Positions 16,413 through 26,097 are shown, counted from the first letter of the stretch. The stretch: DNA of 35,640 bases from MGIIb-P sp963934015 (GCA_963934015.1 CAWVWT010000022.1:1-35640), one strand, 5' to 3'. The notes: generated by a model from the letters alone, not told the origin. Made by a program: numbers and translations.

Positions 16413-17087
16413 ATGGCATTTGAGAAGGCGAGGGGGGGCCACACACGGATGTTGAAACCAATTGTTGATCGAATGTCTAATGTCGACCCGGCAACTCTGA
16501 CTTGGATTAGCGTATTATTTGCTGCAGGATCTTGCTATCTCCTCGCCACAGCAGGTCGAGATTCAGAAGGAGGTTGGCGGTTGATTGGAGCTTTTGGTTT
16601 GTTACTCGTTGCCGCTGAACTCGATGCGCTAGATGGCGCTGTTGCAAGAGCCTATGATAAAGTGTCAAAATATGGTGATTGGTTGGATCACACAATCGAT
16701 CGATTGGTTGATTTGAGTTTGTTAATCGCCATCGGAATAAACACCGCCTGGATTTCTGTACATTGGTTGGGGTGGGCTGCCGCCACCATGACTTTGCTCG
16801 GTTCTTACATGGGTACTCAAGCCCAATCTGTGGGCCTTGGTCGTAATTACGGCGGCTTTAGTCGGGCCGATCGTTTGGTAACCACCTTTTTCGGCATCTT
16901 TTTTGCTGCAATCATGGCATTCCAAGGCACCGAAAATATTGCAATTCCTGATGTAATTTCCGAACTTGTTGGATTTGATGGAGTCAATGCACTGAGCGTT
17001 GTTTTGATGATTTCATTGGTCGGTGGGATTTGGACATTTTGGACCCGTGCAATCTCCTCGCGCAAACAACTTCTAGATGGTGAATAA
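16413..17087 (+). CDS. CDP-alcohol phosphatidyltransferase (archaeal phospholipid headgroup synthase)
   Basis: A 224-residue membrane enzyme with about six helices. The family signature D-x2-DG-x2-AR-x8-G-x3-D-x3-D is complete: Asp71, Asp74, Gly75, Ala78, Arg79, Gly88, Asp92 and Asp96 (from LDALDGAVARA through YGDWLDHTIDR). It transfers a CDP-activated archaeol to an alcohol; archaetidylinositol phosphate synthase is the usual product of this gene in archaea, though other headgroups are possible. It starts directly at the base after the kinase stop. A perfect 20-bp palindrome lies 13 bases past its own stop. Confidence 0.88.
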   Translation: MAFEKARGGHTRMLKPIVDRMSNVDPATLTWISVLFAAGSCYLLATAGRDSEGGWRLIGAFGLLLVAAELDALDGAVARAYDKVSKYGDWLDHTIDRLVDLSLLIAIGINTAWISVHWLGWAAATMTLLGSYMGTQAQSVGLGRNYGGFSRADRLVTTFFGIFFAAIMAFQGTENIAIPDVISELVGFDGVNALSVVLMISLVGGIWTFWTRAISSRKQLLDGE

Positions 17088-17100
17088 GATACACTATTCC

Positions 17101-17120
17101 AACCCGCCTATAGGCGGGTT
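17101..17120. repeat. perfect 20-bp palindrome after the CDP-alcohol phosphotransferase gene
   Basis: AACCCGCC-TATA-GGCGGGTT, 8-bp arms, 13 bases past the stop at 17087 and 55 bases before the next ATG. The following TTTG is only a weak T-run, so an intrinsic terminator is possible but not typical. Shares the CC-TATA-GG core with the palindrome at 5556. Confidence 0.7.
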
Positions 17121-17175
17121 TGAAGCCGTCAGACTCAAATGGGCCACAAGGACAGGCCAAAGTCGAGGCGAATCC

Positions 17176-20100
17176 ATGCGTAAGACGAATTCTCGTGTTC
17201 CAATGCTTTTGATTACCCTGCTGCTAGGATCCCTAATCACTTGGGTTCCACCGGTTACTGCATCAGGAGAATCCAGTGATGATGCTGAACTACAAGCTCA
17301 AAATATAGGGGCTTTTTTCGATGGTGTAACTGAAACTACGACGGTGCAATGGAGCAACATTGTTACCGAAAACTACCCATTGATGCTGCAAATGCAGGAC
17401 TCGCGATATCTGATTTATCGGCATAATACACCACTGAATGAATCAGTAGTTACCAATCTGAGCCCATGGGCGAATGTATCGATGTGTACTTCTGTCAACC
17501 CGGGTGATTGTTCTGGAATGATGTTCACAGAGACCTATCCACTTCCAGCCGGAACCAACGGAACTTACTATTATGCAATTGTTTCATATTTTGTGAACAA
17601 TAATGATGCCGACAGCACCAACGACTACGAGTATACACTTGATGGCATTACATATTCACCAACTCATGCTGGTAACTATATTCACGGAGAAGCCAATGTT
17701 TCTGAAGGGGTTTCTGAACTCACCAATCAGATTACTGCTCCATTTTTCGTTCAAGCCAACTACGTTGAATCTCTCGGCGTCACAGATATCAGTTGGGTCA
17801 ATCTGAATACGATTGTTCCCGACAGCCTACCAGAAGTTGGGGAGTCGGCTTATGGAATCCTCGTTTATCGGCACTTAGATTTGGCAGAGAGAGGAACTTG
17901 GGCATCAATGCTCAAGGAACAAATTTCGCAACTTGGAGCCGGTGAGACATTCTACCGCTACACTGTTCCAACCAATACAGATATCGATGTATACTATTCT
18001 GTGACCTACTTGTATCTCGGTTACGAGGATGTTCGATTCTTGGGTACAAATACGCTTCCAAATTACATTCATGAAGACAATGTGGCACCTAATTCTGTTC
18101 AAGATGTGACTGCATCATTTACAGCTGAACCTGCAGGAGGAACAGGAAATACTACCATCACTTGGACTGATATTGAAGATGAAACAGGTGAAACTTACCA
18201 AATTTGGCGCTCAGGATTACCCATTAATGATACATCAGATACTGGCGTTGAACTGATTGGAGTTGCTGGAGACGGTGATGAAACCTATCGCCATGAAGTT
18301 GAGCGTGGAATGAACGGACTTGCCTACTATGCAGTGACTTCCTCGGATACGAATGGAAATCACAACAATATCGTAGCAGAAAGTTCTTCCTTGCAACTCG
18401 AAGATGCGGTTGAAGAAGATACCTTTACCCCATGGGTTGCTGAACCAACCAATGTTTATGCGGAATACCTTGGAAATGGACAAACTATTGTGACCTGGAC
18501 TGATCAACTCGGTGTAGAGGGAGAGCAATATCATGTATGGAGGTCCAGTGTACGTTTGACGTCTCTTTCGAATCTAGAATTGGTGGCTGAACTGATTGCC
18601 ACGGTTCCAGACTCTGTTGAAACGGTGACTATTGATATCCCAGATAATATCGACGAACCTATTTACTACTGTGTATCCAGTCTTGCACGTTACAGCCTCT
18701 CATCGCAACCATACGAAGATTTACGCTTCATGCAGAATTGTTGGGGGACCATTCAAGAAGATACGAAGAAGCCTGATCTCCCATTCCTCACTAAGGCAGA
18801 GCAGCAAGATCAAGCAGGTGAGCAAATGCTGGTGCTGGTTTGGGCTAACTCTGCGACAGAGGATGGGGAAACATACCAAGTGTGGATGTGTGAAACAGAC
18901 CCTTTCAATGGGAACACGAGCCTCATGAGTGGCGATATCGCATTGGATAATCGTTGGGTCCCAATCTTTGACCCAGTGGAAGCCTTCGACCCGAACGTAC
19001 CTTCTTTCACAAGAGCCGTTTCACTTGAAGATAACCTCGACAAGCAAACTTGGTATGCAGTTACGATGACTGACCAATACGGTAATGCAAACACCCAATT
19101 TTCGATGTCAATGAATGCGCGCCAAGTTACCGAAGATACAACGCCTCCAGAAATAACGATTGAAGTCATTCGAACAGAAGATGGGGAAGTTGTCAATGCT
19201 TTACGTGCCGGTAATTACCAATTGCGAGTCTATTCAAATGAGCCATTAGACTCATGGCCAATTCTAGATCTCACAACTTCCGACTATACTGAAACTGAAG
19301 AGGGTGTCATCATCGGTGGTGAATACTTCACCGAACGTGGTTCATCGGTTCAGATGCCGGACCTGCAAGGCTTTACTGATGCATACAAATTTAATTTTGA
19401 AATTACAAGTGATATGCAGACGGCAGATATTCACGCGGTTATCACCCTGAGCGATATAGCGAGAAATGTTGTCATAACCGATGTACTCGGTTGGTCGATT
19501 GATTCATCGTTACCAGCCATTGAAGTCTATGCACCAAGTCCTGATAGCCTCTATCTTTACGGTGAACAAATTCACGTCTATGGAGCGGTGTCTGATGATG
19601 TCGGAATCGCTGCTGTTGAAATCAAATTCCGCTACTATCAAAATAATCTCATGCGTGAAACTGAATGGACCGCTGTGACAGACTTGACCACTTATTCCAC
19701 AAATGAAAATACGATGGTCTTTGAATTATGGGAGCCAGCATCAACATTTCATGACTTAGGAAACAATCAACGTGTGTACATCCGCGTCACGGATACATCA
19801 GGGAACGAAAAAGAATGGAATACCCAATTCACGGTTGACAATTGTGTTCGTACCATTGTAAACTACGAATCAGCATGTATCGGCCAAAGTGTGTTTGAGC
19901 CCCCGCAAGATATTGATACGGCTGAGGAAAGTTACTACGAAGGTGTGTATCTGATGGTTTATGCCCTCGGTGGAATCAATGTCATTCTCCTGATTCTTAC
20001 AATGATGAGTGTCTTAATGTCTTCAGGTAGCGGAAAGAAAAAGAAGAGTGAAGATGACGAGGAAGACGAGTGGATGCAGGAATTCATGGGTGGCGGAGAT

Positions 20101-20394
20101 AGTGATGATTCTGGTTCCGCTGCTGATGTCAGCGGTGACTTGGATTCTTCTCCTGAAAGAGACCTATCAAAGACACAATCTGTCGCTGAAGAGGATCCGT
20201 TTGCAGCATCTGAAGGCCGAGATCGAAAGCGTCGAACGAAGAAAGTATCTGTTGATACCGAAAAGGTAGATGATGGTGATGATGATGATGATGAATTCGA
20301 CGATGAAGATGACGAGTGGGATGATGACGCTGGACCAAAGAAAAAAACAGTTCGTAAGTCAATCAAACGCAAGACTGTCAAGCGTAGGAAGTAA
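17176..20394 (+). CDS. giant secreted/membrane-anchored FN3-like repeat protein with acidic-basic tail
   Basis: About 1072 residues. A signal peptide (RVPMLLITLLLGSLITWVPPVTA) is followed by about five FN3-like repeats recognisable by recurring Y-x-I/V-W/Y-R strands (YLIYRHNTPLN, YGILVYRHLDL, ETYQIWRSGLP, EQYHVWRSSVR, ETYQVWMCETD). Then come cadherin/Ig-like modules around residues 690-915 (PPEITIEV..., VYAPSPDSLYLYGEQIHVYG). One membrane helix near residue 955 (GVYLMVYALGGINVILLILT) precedes a cytoplasmic tail of roughly 100 residues with alternating basic and Asp/Glu tracts, ending KRKTVKRRK. Probably a cell-surface adhesion or S-layer-associated protein. ATG 17176 is preferred over the longer open frame because it starts the signal peptide. 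No exact match to a named protein recognised. Confidence 0.75.
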   Translation: MRKTNSRVPMLLITLLLGSLITWVPPVTASGESSDDAELQAQNIGAFFDGVTETTTVQWSNIVTENYPLMLQMQDSRYLIYRHNTPLNESVVTNLSPWANVSMCTSVNPGDCSGMMFTETYPLPAGTNGTYYYAIVSYFVNNNDADSTNDYEYTLDGITYSPTHAGNYIHGEANVSEGVSELTNQITAPFFVQANYVESLGVTDISWVNLNTIVPDSLPEVGESAYGILVYRHLDLAERGTWASMLKEQISQLGAGETFYRYTVPTNTDIDVYYSVTYLYLGYEDVRFLGTNTLPNYIHEDNVAPNSVQDVTASFTAEPAGGTGNTTITWTDIEDETGETYQIWRSGLPINDTSDTGVELIGVAGDGDETYRHEVERGMNGLAYYAVTSSDTNGNHNNIVAESSSLQLEDAVEEDTFTPWVAEPTNVYAEYLGNGQTIVTWTDQLGVEGEQYHVWRSSVRLTSLSNLELVAELIATVPDSVETVTIDIPDNIDEPIYYCVSSLARYSLSSQPYEDLRFMQNCWGTIQEDTKKPDLPFLTKAEQQDQAGEQMLVLVWANSATEDGETYQVWMCETDPFNGNTSLMSGDIALDNRWVPIFDPVEAFDPNVPSFTRAVSLEDNLDKQTWYAVTMTDQYGNANTQFSMSMNARQVTEDTTPPEITIEVIRTEDGEVVNALRAGNYQLRVYSNEPLDSWPILDLTTSDYTETEEGVIIGGEYFTERGSSVQMPDLQGFTDAYKFNFEITSDMQTADIHAVITLSDIARNVVITDVLGWSIDSSLPAIEVYAPSPDSLYLYGEQIHVYGAVSDDVGIAAVEIKFRYYQNNLMRETEWTAVTDLTTYSTNENTMVFELWEPASTFHDLGNNQRVYIRVTDTSGNEKEWNTQFTVDNCVRTIVNYESACIGQSVFEPPQDIDTAEESYYEGVYLMVYALGGINVILLILTMMSVLMSSGSGKKKKSEDDEEDEWMQEFMGGGDSDDSGSAADVSGDLDSSPERDLSKTQSVAEEDPFAASEGRDRKRRTKKVSVDTEKVDDGDDDDDEFDDEDDEWDDDAGPKKKTVRKSIKRKTVKRRK

Positions 20395-20417
20395 GGCCCG
20401 GTGGTCACCTGTTCGGA

Positions 20418-21215
20418 ATGGGTGATCCTGCAACGGTTATCGACCAGTACAGGCGTTATGTTCAGGATGGCCGGCTTGAGATTAGCGAGGTCATGGCCTC
20501 CGAATTGAGTGATCTCTTGTTATCCAAGAAAGGGAAAACCCTTGCTGAACATGGACACCTCGTTATGGCTCTCCGCGATCTTGCCAAAATCCAAGAAATG
20601 CGAGCCAAATGGAAAGAGAGTCTGGCTGCCGCATCAATGCTTGTCAAATCACGAAGGCGTTATGCCAAACTTCTGCGTTCTAACGGTATGCGTGATGAAT
20701 CGCGAGAGGCAGCCAAGGCCGAAGCGGGTGACGAAGTACAGCGCGGGCGCGTGCGCGCGCACGAGGGGGCACTGCGTGCGGCTCTTTCGCATTGGAAGCG
20801 TGCGCGGAAAGTGCAACCCCAACTAATCGAAGCCTATTGGCGGCCAATAGAAGCTCATGAACAGATCAAATCTACACTCAAAGGTGTTGGAAAGGCAGGC
20901 CTTTCCCTGGCCAAGATTTTGCTATCGGTAGGTCCTGTTGGTCGAGTTGGAGAATCATTTCAATTACAACCAGAAAATGTTGAAGCCCAACCACTAGAAC
21001 CACTACTTGAAAATATATCCAGATGGTTGAATCTAGAATTATCTCTACCTGCAAAGGCATCGGTTGCTTTGGACGCGTCTAAGCAGGAATTAGAACGTCA
21101 AATTTCTTCAATAAAATCGGGGGAGCAGGCAGCAAACGCCAAACTTCAAGCAGCAATAGACACCTTACAACCAGCAATCGATTATCACGAATATTCACGT
21201 GGTGGAACGGCTTGA
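20418..21215 (+). CDS. helical, TPR-like protein, unknown function
   Basis: A 265-residue soluble, largely helical protein rich in Ala, Lys, Arg and Glu. Repeated amphipathic helices (MALRDLAKIQEMRAKWKESL, AALSHWKRARKVQPQLIEAYWR) suggest TPR-like packing, with a coiled-coil C terminus (ALDASKQELERQISSIKSG). No catalytic motif seen. It lies 23 bases after the giant surface protein and could act on that protein's charged cytoplasmic tail (inference only). An alternating GC-rich run in codons about 110-117 is noted separately. It ends at the base next to the stop of the convergent gene. Confidence 0.65.
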   Translation: MGDPATVIDQYRRYVQDGRLEISEVMASELSDLLLSKKGKTLAEHGHLVMALRDLAKIQEMRAKWKESLAAASMLVKSRRRYAKLLRSNGMRDESREAAKAEAGDEVQRGRVRAHEGALRAALSHWKRARKVQPQLIEAYWRPIEAHEQIKSTLKGVGKAGLSLAKILLSVGPVGRVGESFQLQPENVEAQPLEPLLENISRWLNLELSLPAKASVALDASKQELERQISSIKSGEQAANAKLQAAIDTLQPAIDYHEYSRGGTA

Positions 21216-24200
21216 CTATTCCTTACCAAGGTAAGCTAACCACTGCCGACAAGATGGGCACCATGTCCATCTATTTCCATTGTTAACAGCCTCATGTGCT
21301 GGGCCACCACACGTGGTACAGGGTGCATGAATTGCATTAGGAGTTGTTGCTACAATTGTTTCTGTAACACTACCCGTGCGTCGCATGAACAGCGCACCAA
21401 GAACCAAAATTGCGAGAAGAGCGATGAGAATTACAGACCAAGCGACCATGGAGAGGCCATCGCTTGCTGATGATTCACCTTCAACCTGCTCGCATGGTTC
21501 GCAATCGAGTGGGCCTATTGAATCGCAGCCAATCGATATTGAAACCTCAACCGTTTCACCACAACATGCATCACAAGTAACCATCTCCTCCTCTTCGGGT
21601 GGTTCGACTGGCGGTTCTTCTGTTTCAATATCATAAGTGGAGTTGACCCAATATTCCAATGTCTGGCCATCCTCTGAGGTGCTGATGAGGCGAAGTGTCA
21701 ATCTATCGTGATCAACACCACGTGTTCGATCAAACGTGTCATGGAAGGGATTGCTACCGGGGTCATTTTCAGACAACCATGCAATGGCTCCCGGTGGTTC
21801 AATATTCAGTAGTAAATGCTCCATACCCTCTGTTGAATTCCAACTCAAACCATAGATTTCAACACGATCTGTACTTTCAATCGTGGATTTCCAATCCACA
21901 GATATTGTCCATGATGTTTCACTACTAACAACATCGAGATTCAATTGTGCGGGCAAATCGAAATCTAAGGCCTCATCACAACGAGTTGCATCCTCTGGAT
22001 GATTGTCGATTGGCAGGCCTGTGTCAGAAGATGTTGGACATCCGTCACCATCGATATCTGACCATGCCAATGGGTCGAGGAAAAAGGCATCCCCTTCCTC
22101 AATACGTAACCCATTCATGTCTTCAATCCAAGTGTAGATATCACCCCACCCATCACCATCTGTATCTTGATGCTGCAATGGATTTTCGGGGAATGCATCT
22201 CCATTCTGCTCTGTACGAAAACCGCTGGTATCTAGAGTATATGTGTAATTGTCACCAATACCATCAGCATCCTGATCACGCCATTGGCTTGAATCATCTG
22301 GGAACGCGTCACCGTGCTCATTTATCCTCAAACCCGTCGATGAATCCACTTCGAAATAATACTCATCTCCAAAACCATCTCCATCGGTATCACACCATTG
22401 ATTAGGATCTGAAGGCCAAGCATCTCCATATCCTCCATTGAGAACACAAACTGGCCAATTTGCATCTGAATCTGACCATTGGTCACCATCTGTATCTGGA
22501 CAACCACCTCGATCAATCGATGATGTGCCCCATACTGATGGACAACCGTCACCACCTGCTCCAGGTGCGTTATTGTCGCCAAACCCGTCACCATCGGTAT
22601 CCGCCCATTGCAATGAATTCTGTGGAAATACATCATTTTCATCAATGACACCGTCACCATCTGAATCTGGAATAATGAGCCACCAAGAACCCGTATGGTT
22701 GGCGACGATTAAACCACCTGAATGATCAATTACAAATCCACGTGGAATCCCTTCAACCGCCCATGTTGCAAATTGAGTCATATTGAGTCCATCATAGAAT
22801 TCAAGTTGCCCAGATGCACTGTTAGATGCATCACCACTGGCAACAACAAGGAATGAACCAGATGTGAACCCTGCACCAAACCCTTCGTCGGTAAATTGGA
22901 ACGACAACATTTGTTGACCACTATCAGCATCCCACACGATTGCTTGCCCATCCCACCCAACAGACATGAGTGTGCGCATTTCTTCATGCCAATAGATCAC
23001 ACCTGTGTAGTTTGAGTGGCTATATTGGACACCATGATCACTCCACAATGCAGGATTCGGATCTTCGGTCAGCCACAAATGAATGGAACCATCCTGTCCT
23101 GAGCTTGCAAGCCAACCACCATCATTACTGAATTCCACAGTCCAATATTCGGTTGCATATTCCCAACTAGTAACTTCAGTCATTTGGTCGAGATCGAGAA
23201 TTGAAACCTTGCCTGCGACACCTGTACTTGAGTAATTCTGTGTCCATGAAATCGCAAGTAGATTTTGAGTGGGGTGCATATCGATTCGGCCAAATGATTC
23301 CATTGCAGGGTGGTTTTGATCAACCCGCCATGTCCAAACCTCCTTACCATTCTCACCACAAGCAACGATGGCACCGTCTGAAAAACCAACGATGACAAAT
23401 TGTTGGTGTAAAACAACACTCTTCGCAAACGGGTATTCTCCAATGGGTTGATCGAAATCTGGATGGAAGCATTGCCTCAAAATAGCTCCATTACGATAAT
23501 CTCGAACGGTAGCCACGCCATTTGATTCAGCAAAAGCAACAAAGGGATCATCCGGATGGATGTCAATTTCCCTAAGGTAATCTGAGCTGATACGGCGGTG
23601 GATTTCCAGTTGTAAATTGGAATCGATTGTGTGTATTTCAATGGCTCCATCTTTTCCTGAAGTTGCATATTGCAGGCCTTGATCATCGATTGCAATTGCG
23701 GTGATATCAGCGGGGTAGGGTTTGTTATTCCATACCGTTCCATGCCATCCATAATCTGAGAGAATACCGCCTGCTGAATCAACCATCAGTAAGCGACCAG
23801 GGGCATGAAGACCGACTGCTAGGGCTGAACCATCTGGAGACCAACGAATGCTAGAGACATTTTGAGGCACAGGGGTGTACCAATGGATGGCCCCACTATC
23901 GTGGAAGAAATCGGTGGTAACACCTTCGTTTGGCCTATTGTATGCAACGGTGTAAGTCTGGCCCTGTGGTGAAAAATCAATCGCCCAGGCCATGGCTTCA
24001 CCTCCTGCGACATTACGAGTCCAAGATTGCGAGAGGGTATTGCCCTGTACATCCCACCCAGTGACTGTGTCATGGTATGTCTCTGAAGCCGAATCAAAAA
24101 TACGATTCAATGCAGCAACAAAAGTTCCATTGTTCGATATTGCACAATCAGTACCCCAGTCATTGGTGTATACGTGACCGTTGTCGGGAGTTGAACCATC

Positions 24201-24800
24201 AATGAAAAATTGGGTATTGGCAACAACAACCTCTCCGCCAATGTTCGGATCATTAATTGATCCACAGAATGCTAAGCGACTGCGATCAGGGGTGATATCA
24301 ATGCCCCAAAGAGAACCTCCATAATTCCCGGTTAAATCAGCAGTCCAGAGCCCTGTACGGGATGATGTTGAATTCATTGGCCAAATGTTACCTTCATCAA
24401 TGACCTCGAAACTATACCAGCGGGCGCCGTTGTCTGCGGCGAGAACATGGCTATTGTCCAACCAAACCACATCGACCAGTGAGTTAGCCTGAGGGGCATG
24501 GAAAATGACACGGCCATCAGTACTGTTCCAAACGGTAAGTAAATTTGTCGAAATGTCAACAGCTGCAATCATTCGACCATCTGGGGAAAAATCAATTTCC
24601 CAAAGCATTCCAGTGGGTTGGGGTTGCCAAATCTGAGGGCTCCAACCAGATTGCCAAACAGGTCGATTTTCTTGATTCCAGTTTTGCTGTTGATTTGTCG
24701 GTGCTGAAGACTGTATGACCTCGTCTTCTAGTGCGATGGGGGTGCTTGACCAAGCGCAGAGAAGGAGCATGGAAAGAACCCAAAATACCCGTGCGCGCAT
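21216..24800 (-). CDS. giant surface protein: beta-propeller, TSP3-like Ca repeats, TM, zinc-ribbon tail
   Basis: About 1194 residues. A signal peptide (MRARVFWVLSMLLLCAWSST) leads into WD40-like propeller repeats through residue about 680 (FSPDGRMIAAVDI, WSPDGSALAVGLH, FSNDGGWLASSGQDGSIHLW). Five or more thrombospondin-3-like calcium repeats follow (DSDGDGVIDENDVFP, DTDGDGFGDE, DQDADGIGDN, DTDGDGWGD, DIDGDGCP), then a beta domain. A Cys-rich stretch (VTCDACCGETVEVSISIGC) precedes one membrane helix (MVAWSVILIALLAILVLGALF). A cytoplasmic zinc ribbon ends the chain (CTTCGGPAHE ... CPSCRQW). TTG 24857 and ATG 24827 are also in frame; ATG 24800 starts the signal peptide cleanly. Likely a Ca-stabilised surface receptor or adhesin. 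Divergent from ftsZ. Confidence 0.78.
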   Translation of the reverse strand: MRARVFWVLSMLLLCAWSSTPIALEDEVIQSSAPTNQQQNWNQENRPVWQSGWSPQIWQPQPTGMLWEIDFSPDGRMIAAVDISTNLLTVWNSTDGRVIFHAPQANSLVDVVWLDNSHVLAADNGARWYSFEVIDEGNIWPMNSTSSRTGLWTADLTGNYGGSLWGIDITPDRSRLAFCGSINDPNIGGEVVVANTQFFIDGSTPDNGHVYTNDWGTDCAISNNGTFVAALNRIFDSASETYHDTVTGWDVQGNTLSQSWTRNVAGGEAMAWAIDFSPQGQTYTVAYNRPNEGVTTDFFHDSGAIHWYTPVPQNVSSIRWSPDGSALAVGLHAPGRLLMVDSAGGILSDYGWHGTVWNNKPYPADITAIAIDDQGLQYATSGKDGAIEIHTIDSNLQLEIHRRISSDYLREIDIHPDDPFVAFAESNGVATVRDYRNGAILRQCFHPDFDQPIGEYPFAKSVVLHQQFVIVGFSDGAIVACGENGKEVWTWRVDQNHPAMESFGRIDMHPTQNLLAISWTQNYSSTGVAGKVSILDLDQMTEVTSWEYATEYWTVEFSNDGGWLASSGQDGSIHLWLTEDPNPALWSDHGVQYSHSNYTGVIYWHEEMRTLMSVGWDGQAIVWDADSGQQMLSFQFTDEGFGAGFTSGSFLVVASGDASNSASGQLEFYDGLNMTQFATWAVEGIPRGFVIDHSGGLIVANHTGSWWLIIPDSDGDGVIDENDVFPQNSLQWADTDGDGFGDNNAPGAGGDGCPSVWGTSSIDRGGCPDTDGDQWSDSDANWPVCVLNGGYGDAWPSDPNQWCDTDGDGFGDEYYFEVDSSTGLRINEHGDAFPDDSSQWRDQDADGIGDNYTYTLDTSGFRTEQNGDAFPENPLQHQDTDGDGWGDIYTWIEDMNGLRIEEGDAFFLDPLAWSDIDGDGCPTSSDTGLPIDNHPEDATRCDEALDFDLPAQLNLDVVSSETSWTISVDWKSTIESTDRVEIYGLSWNSTEGMEHLLLNIEPPGAIAWLSENDPGSNPFHDTFDRTRGVDHDRLTLRLISTSEDGQTLEYWVNSTYDIETEEPPVEPPEEEEMVTCDACCGETVEVSISIGCDSIGPLDCEPCEQVEGESSASDGLSMVAWSVILIALLAILVLGALFMRRTGSVTETIVATTPNAIHAPCTTCGGPAHEAVNNGNRWTWCPSCRQWLAYLGKE

Positions 24801-24877
24801 GGTTGGGCCAGAATTGGCCTCCAACATGAGCCTTCCCACACTTTGATTAAACCCCAAAAAGAATGACTGCGTACCAA

Positions 24878-24953
24878 CTGTCGGTATTTTTCAGAGGGTC
24901 GCAAAATCGCGTTCTCGCATCATTTTTAGTCGGAACGGTTATCTTACCGACAG
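24878..24953. promoter_or_regulatory. 9-bp inverted repeat spanning the surface-protein/ftsZ divergent promoter region
   Basis: CTGTCGGTA at 24878-24886 is matched by its exact reverse complement TACCGACAG at 24945-24953, 58 bases apart. The pair fills the divergent space between the giant surface gene and ftsZ (right arm 14 bases before the ftsZ ATG). It could be a two-site operator looping over both promoters or a long stem. No clear TATA box can be assigned with confidence in this gap; GGGTCGC at 24896-24902 resembles the ribosomal promoter heptamer but lacks the spaced TTAA. Confidence 0.4.
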
Positions 24954-24966
24954 CGAGCCTGACATC

Positions 24967-26097
24967 ATGCGCCATCTAATTGATAGGGTATTGGAATTGC
25001 AAGATGATGAAGATGAAACGGATGGGACCGTCACCAAGGGAGCGCCCTCAGCAAACAATGCTGAATTGCACGAACTTCTGAAATCCCTCCAACCACGAAT
25101 CCGTGTTTTCGGTTGTGGTGGATGTGGTGGAAACACTGTCGATCGCCTCAATGCAGCTGGTTTACTCAACGAAGATTCTGTGCGCGGGTATGCGGTCAAT
25201 ACCGATGCTCAGCATCTAATCAAAGTCGGAATTGACAACAAGTTGTTGATTGGTCGTACCGCGCGTGGCCGTGGTGCAGGTGGAGACCCGGAAAAAGGTG
25301 AGAAAGCTGCCTTTGAATCAGAACGGGCTCTATTGAAAACTGTTGAAGACTGTGATTTGGCTTTTGTCACTGCTGGCCTCGGTGGAGGTACTGGTACGGG
25401 CTCCGCTCACGTTGTTGCTCGCCTGGCCAAAGAAGCGGGGGCACTAACCATTGCAGTTGTGACTTATCCATTCGAATCAGAAGGCACATTACGCAGACAA
25501 AATGCAGAGTGGGGCCTTGAACGTCTCCGCGAAGTTTGCGATACAGTCGTTGTCCTACCCAACGAGAAATTACTCTCGGTAGATGGTGTTCGAGATTTGC
25601 CCATTGAAGCGGCATTCCGAGTTGCAGATGAACTTCTCATGCGCAGTATCGCTGGTGTAACCGAACTTGTCACAAAAGAAGGCCTAGTTAACCTCGACTT
25701 TGAAGATCTTCGCTCAGTGATGCTGAATGGTGGTGGAATGGCCATGATTGGCCTCGGTGAGGCTAGTGGTCCAGACCGTGCACAGGATGCGACTTTCGAA
25801 GCCTTGGACAGCCCGCTGCTTGACATTGATGTAAGCGATGCTCGCGGGGCATTGGTCAACGTTATCGGTGGGTCAAATCTCACACTCGGTGAAGCCGAAG
25901 CTTGCGCTCAGCAAATCCGCGAGAAGATTAACCCGTACGCCAGAATCATTTGGGGTGCAACGGTTGATCCATCGATGGGAAGTGAGATTCGGGTCATGCT
26001 CGTACTCACTGGTGTCAAGAGTCAACAGATTTTCGGAGCTGCTGCTCATCAACAGTTGCGAACACTCAGAAATCGTACAATTGAGTTCGTTAACTGA
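24967..26097 (+). CDS. ftsZ: cell division GTPase FtsZ
   Basis: A 376-residue tubulin-fold GTPase that forms the division ring. After a short acidic N terminus (residues 10-20) the nucleotide loop VFGCGGCGGNTVDRL, the tubulin signature GGGTGTGS (139-146), the NEKLL switch and the T7 synergy loop NLDFED (242-247) are intact, so it should polymerise. The C-terminal domain ends at about residue 365 with only a short tail; the bacterial C-terminal FtsA/ZipA-binding peptide is absent, as expected in archaea. It is followed by secE, the usual archaeal ftsZ-secE-spt5-rpl11 order. I cannot say whether it is FtsZ1 or FtsZ2. Confidence 0.96.
   Translation: MRHLIDRVLELQDDEDETDGTVTKGAPSANNAELHELLKSLQPRIRVFGCGGCGGNTVDRLNAAGLLNEDSVRGYAVNTDAQHLIKVGIDNKLLIGRTARGRGAGGDPEKGEKAAFESERALLKTVEDCDLAFVTAGLGGGTGTGSAHVVARLAKEAGALTIAVVTYPFESEGTLRRQNAEWGLERLREVCDTVVVLPNEKLLSVDGVRDLPIEAAFRVADELLMRSIAGVTELVTKEGLVNLDFEDLRSVMLNGGGMAMIGLGEASGPDRAQDATFEALDSPLLDIDVSDARGALVNVIGGSNLTLGEAEACAQQIREKINPYARIIWGATVDPSMGSEIRVMLVLTGVKSQQIFGAAAHQQLRTLRNRTIEFVN

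Noticed and set aside
19959..20408. 149-aa minus-strand open frame with poly-Ser
   Set aside because: Complement of the Asp/Glu/Lys-rich tail of the giant surface protein; poly-Ser arises from antisense GAT/GAA repeats.
21947..22405. 152-aa plus-strand open frame rich in His
   Set aside because: Antisense to the TSP3-like calcium repeats; the apparent His repeats come from the repeated GATGG-type codons on the other strand.
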